Shown piece by piece: positions 14,483-16,830 of a stretch of DNA of 16,830 nucleotides. Position numbers and translations under genes: made by a program. The notes under the pieces are model-generated. The model did no database searches, had not been told where the DNA came from, and saw only the letters and a program-made list of their open reading frames with translations. Source of the DNA: Candidatus Minthenecus merdequi (GTDB lineage Bacteria; Bacteroidota; Bacteroidia; Bacteroidales; Paludibacteraceae); assembly GCA_018064385.1 (NCBI GenBank), contig JAGHVI010000032.1:1-16830 (forward strand). The letters run 5' to 3'. Each line of letters starts with the position of its first letter. The stretch's first letter is position 1.

Positions 14483-15877
14483 TCAGTAACCCAAAATTTT
14501 TAGCATTGATTTATATGATTGTTCTTTAGCAAAGAGTTTGGTAAAGTATTCGCCATTTTCGTCTTTGTCTATGACAACAAGTTTTGGTCCAGGTATAAGG
14601 CAGTGCTGAATACCACCATAACCACCGAGCGACTCCTGATAAGCTCCCATGTGGAAAAAACCGATGTATTGCTCCTCTCCACGCGAAATTTTAGGCATAA
14701 AGATAGCATTTGAATGTGCCTCAGCATTGTAGAAATCCTCTGAATCACAGGTCAACCCCCCAAGATTGACACGCTCATATTCCGAGTTCCAATTGTTGAT
14801 GGCAAGAAACACATAACGCTGGTTAATGCCCCAAGTGTCTGGCAATGTGGTCATAAATGACGAGTCTATCATATTCCACTTCTCGCGGTCGTTCTGCTGT
14901 TTCTGGTTTACGATGCTATAGAGCATAGCACCTGATTCACCAACTGTATATGAGCCAAACTCTGTGAATATGCGTGGCACAGGTACGTTGTTGTTATCGC
15001 ATATCTTTTTTATCTGCGTCACAATCTCCTCTATCATATACTCGTAGTCAAACTCAAAGTCCAAATGTGCCTGAATTGGCATTCCTCCACCGATATTCAG
15101 CGAGTCCAATTCAGGACAGATTTTGCACAGATCACAGTAAAGGTTGACAGACTTCGATAGTTCATTCCAATAGTAAGCCGTGTCGCGTATTCCAGTATTA
15201 ACAAAGAAATGGAGCATCTTTAGACTGACATGAGGATTACCCGCTATCGTCTGTTTGTAGTAAGGTATTATGTCGTTGTAGCGTATGCCGAGTCGCGAGG
15301 TGTAGAACTCGAATTTAGGCTCCTCCTCCGACGCTATGCGTATGCCGACTTTCATCTTGCCTATACGTTCAAAATCGAAAAGTTCTAGTTCAAATTTGTT
15401 ATCAAGGATAGGAATAAGATTGGTAAAGCCCTTCTCCATAAGATTCTGAATGTTCTCAACATACTGTGGACGTTTGAAACCATTGCATATTATGTATGTG
15501 TCAGGCTTGAGTGTGCCCACCTCGAAAAGTGACTCAAGGATGTTGATATCGAAAGCCGATGATGTCTCTATGTTGACATTATTTTTCAGCACTTCGTTCA
15601 TTACAAATTCAAAGTGCGAAGATTTGGTACAATAACAATAATTATAGTCAGCACCGTATTCTGTCTTGGCAATCGCCACGTTGAACATACGGCGAACACG
15701 ACGTATGTTATCCGCTATTTTGGGCAGATAACAAATGCGGAGAGGTGTTCCATATTGTTTGATGATGTCCATTAGCGGTATTCCAAACCACTCAAGTTCA
15801 CCATCTTCAGTCATATTAAACTCTTCGTTAGGCATCTCGAAAGCCTGTTGAATGAGGTCAATATATTTGTTTTTCAT
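14483..15877 (-). CDS. Short arginine-decarboxylase-like fold III PLP enzyme
   Basis: The 464-residue protein belongs to the alanine racemase-fold (fold III) PLP decarboxylases. The lysine that forms the Schiff base is Lys85 in YCYCTKSSH; a glycine-rich phosphate-binding turn, NIGGGMP, is at 261-267; TEFGSYTVGESG (305-316) corresponds to the EPGR-type region; and the decarboxylase CDS motif is at 377-379 (GLTCDSEDFY). Known biosynthetic SpeA proteins are about 630 residues with a helical insertion, so this is a shorter class that, as I recall, is widespread in Bacteroidetes and usually labelled arginine decarboxylase. Reaction on arginine giving agmatine is plausible, but other basic substrates (carboxynorspermidine, ornithine or lysine decarboxylation) remain possible. 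No agmatine-processing genes are near. A -7 box lies at 15931-15938, and the Sel1 lipoprotein gene follows by 1 nt. Confidence 0.8.
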   Translation of the reverse strand: MKNKYIDLIQQAFEMPNEEFNMTEDGELEWFGIPLMDIIKQYGTPLRICYLPKIADNIRRVRRMFNVAIAKTEYGADYNYCYCTKSSHFEFVMNEVLKNNVNIETSSAFDINILESLFEVGTLKPDTYIICNGFKRPQYVENIQNLMEKGFTNLIPILDNKFELELFDFERIGKMKVGIRIASEEEPKFEFYTSRLGIRYNDIIPYYKQTIAGNPHVSLKMLHFFVNTGIRDTAYYWNELSKSVNLYCDLCKICPELDSLNIGGGMPIQAHLDFEFDYEYMIEEIVTQIKKICDNNNVPVPRIFTEFGSYTVGESGAMLYSIVNQKQQNDREKWNMIDSSFMTTLPDTWGINQRYVFLAINNWNSEYERVNLGGLTCDSEDFYNAEAHSNAIFMPKISRGEEQYIGFFHMGAYQESLGGYGGIQHCLIPGPKLVVIDKDENGEYFTKLFAKEQSYKSMLKILGY

Positions 15878-15900
15878 AATCCAAGCGTGTTACATTGTAC

Positions 15901-15929
15901 AAAAAAATCCGATTTAACTGAATCGGATT
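15901..15929 (-). terminator. Intrinsic terminator after the lipoate ligase gene
   Basis: On the minus strand AATCCGATT and AATCGGATT (15929-15921 and 15914-15906) form a perfect 9-bp stem with a 6-nt loop, followed by a run of T residues to 15901. It lies 31 nt past the stop of the ligase gene at 15961. The same stem begins right after the -7 box of the downstream decarboxylase gene, so transcripts started there would lack part of the 5' arm. Confidence 0.7.
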
Positions 15930-15930
15930 G

Positions 15931-15938
15931 CAAAGGTA
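15931..15938 (-). promoter_or_regulatory. Bacteroidetes -7 box for the decarboxylase-Sel1 pair
   Basis: On the minus strand this reads TACCTTTG, a full match to TAnnTTTG, and is followed by CAATCC. The predicted start falls near 15924-15928, about 50 nt before the ATG at 15877. No convincing -33 TTTG is seen at the right distance. Confidence 0.65.
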
Positions 15939-15960
15939 CGAAGAATTTACGAGAAACGGA

Positions 15961-16830
15961 TTATGTCAAGGGAAAAAGTTTCAGAATATTTTCATTTTCA
16001 GCACCCATTATGTAATCGCCTATGTTTATATCATCTAAAAGAGACTTGTTAATCTCTCTACCAGTGAGAGTTGCATATAGTTTTGAAAGTTCTTGGCGAG
16101 GAAAAAAGTCTCCATATAAAGCTATTTTTTCGATGCGATTGGAACGGGATTCAAGTTGAAGTTCGATGCCTCCCCACGCAAAACGCTCTTTTCTAGAGTA
16201 AGAAAAGCGAGGATTGTTGCCCCAAATCCACTCATCAGAACGATATTCGCTTTCAAATGTAACAATTATGGATTGCTCTTCAGGTGTAAGTTCCGGTATT
16301 GGCATATTGATGGTCTGTTCAAGATAAGTCATCAACTCTTCCCGTGACATTCCGTTTAGGTAAGGCTTGAGGTTGATGACACGTTGACGGACAGAGGCTA
16401 TACCTTTTGAGATAAGTTTTTCGTTGTCTGGGTTAAGTGAACGAACAAGTTTCTCGATATTCACGTCATACATCATTGTGCCATGGACAATTGTTCCTCG
16501 GTCATTACGATAGAAAGCATTGCCGGAGAATTTACGTCCTTCGAGGATGAGGTCATTACGACCTGAGAGAACAGCATTAATGCCCAAGCAATGAAGAGCA
16601 TCAGCAAACGCATTCAGTGTTTTAGCAAAGACATCAGCCGTACGGTCGCGAAGTATGAAGGAAAACATGAAGTCTCCTTCATCGGCAAAGACTGTGCCAC
16701 CACCAGAGTGACGACGTGTGATTTCGGCACCTATACTCGTCAAATATTCGAGGTTGACCTCTGCCTGAAGCAATTGATGTTTACCGCAGACGATAGTTGG
16801 GAAGATGTCCCAAGTGAAGAAATACTCTCC
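15961..16830 (-). CDS. lplA: Lipoate-protein ligase A-type protein, N-terminus cut by the window edge
   Basis: The frame is open through base 16830, so the TTG at 16773 is internal; the visible part (289 residues) begins GEYFFTWDIFPTIVCGKHQ, matching the early family segment that precedes the lipoyl site. The lipoate/biotin ligase fold is shown by RRHSGGGTVFAD (coding bases about 16682-16717), the R-R-x-S-G-G-G loop that holds lipoyl-AMP, and by GRKFSGNAFYR with the catalytic lysine region and HGTMMYDV downstream. The C-terminal accessory domain with FESEYRSDEWIWGNNPRFSY is present, so this is the long LplA type that activates free lipoate and attaches it to E2 and GcvH proteins. Only about 20-30 residues should be missing. 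Its terminator is at 15901-15929. LipB-like octanoyl transfer is less likely given the accessory domain. Confidence 0.9.
   Translation of the reverse strand, partial: GEYFFTWDIFPTIVCGKHQLLQAEVNLEYLTSIGAEITRRHSGGGTVFADEGDFMFSFILRDRTADVFAKTLNAFADALHCLGINAVLSGRNDLILEGRKFSGNAFYRNDRGTIVHGTMMYDVNIEKLVRSLNPDNEKLISKGIASVRQRVINLKPYLNGMSREELMTYLEQTINMPIPELTPEEQSIIVTFESEYRSDEWIWGNNPRFSYSRKERFAWGGIELQLESRSNRIEKIALYGDFFPRQELSKLYATLTGREINKSLLDDINIGDYIMGAENENILKLFPLT

Noticed and set aside
15884..15901. Palindrome-like TGTTACATTGTACA upstream of the decarboxylase as an operator
   Set aside because: The half sites are short and imperfect, no second copy is seen, and no regulator gene is adjacent; too weak to call.
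16773..16773. TTG as start of the lipoate ligase gene
   Set aside because: The frame stays open to the window end and the residues upstream match the family, so the gene is simply cut by the edge.

Overview
The window looks like a chromosomal segment of an anaerobic Bacteroidales bacterium, probably Prevotella-like. Three gene starts are preceded by a Bacteroidetes -7 box (TAnnTTTG: TATCTTTG, TACCTTTG, TACCTTTG), Shine-Dalgarno motifs are weak, genes are joined by ATGA or TAATG overlaps, and HydG points to fermentative anaerobic life. This placement is inference from motifs and protein character, not from a marker gene.

Layout. (1) 1-1773, + strand: 3' part of a restriction endonuclease gene resembling the LlaJI family; its expected NTPase partner lies off the left edge. 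A 15-nt direct repeat pair marks the convergent junction at 1802-1856. (2) 1854-6221, - strand: a tight six-gene operon read from a promoter at about 6250: a 36-residue acidic micro-ORF, the membrane c-di-AMP synthase CdaA, a lone PAS domain, a FemAB/GNAT-type acyltransferase, a DegT/WbpE-type sugar aminotransferase and a WlbA/WbpB-type sugar dehydrogenase. The last two match consecutive steps of UDP-3-amino-glucuronate-type sugar synthesis. (3) 6351-8321, + strand: a DsbD-type transmembrane thiol reductase with its own promoter and a good intrinsic terminator. (4) 8433-13688, + strand: an uninterrupted six-gene run grpE, dnaJ, small membrane protein, U32 family protein, hydG, Nudix hydrolase, with gaps of 20 nt or less or 4-nt overlaps. 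(5) 13711-15877, - strand: a short arginine-decarboxylase-like fold III PLP enzyme followed after 1 nt by a Sel1-repeat lipoprotein. (6) 15961-16830, - strand: a lipoate-protein ligase gene cut by the right edge, ending in a terminator hairpin that overlaps the promoter of the PLP enzyme.

Most genes are familiar housekeeping or envelope genes. The less ordinary points are the operon that puts c-di-AMP synthesis together with a PAS protein and envelope-sugar enzymes, the untracked acidic micro-ORF in front of cdaA, hydG placed in a chaperone operon without hydE or hydF, and the nested terminator/promoter before the decarboxylase. No RNA genes, CRISPR arrays, transposases or phage genes are visible, and no gene-free stretch exceeds about 130 bases.
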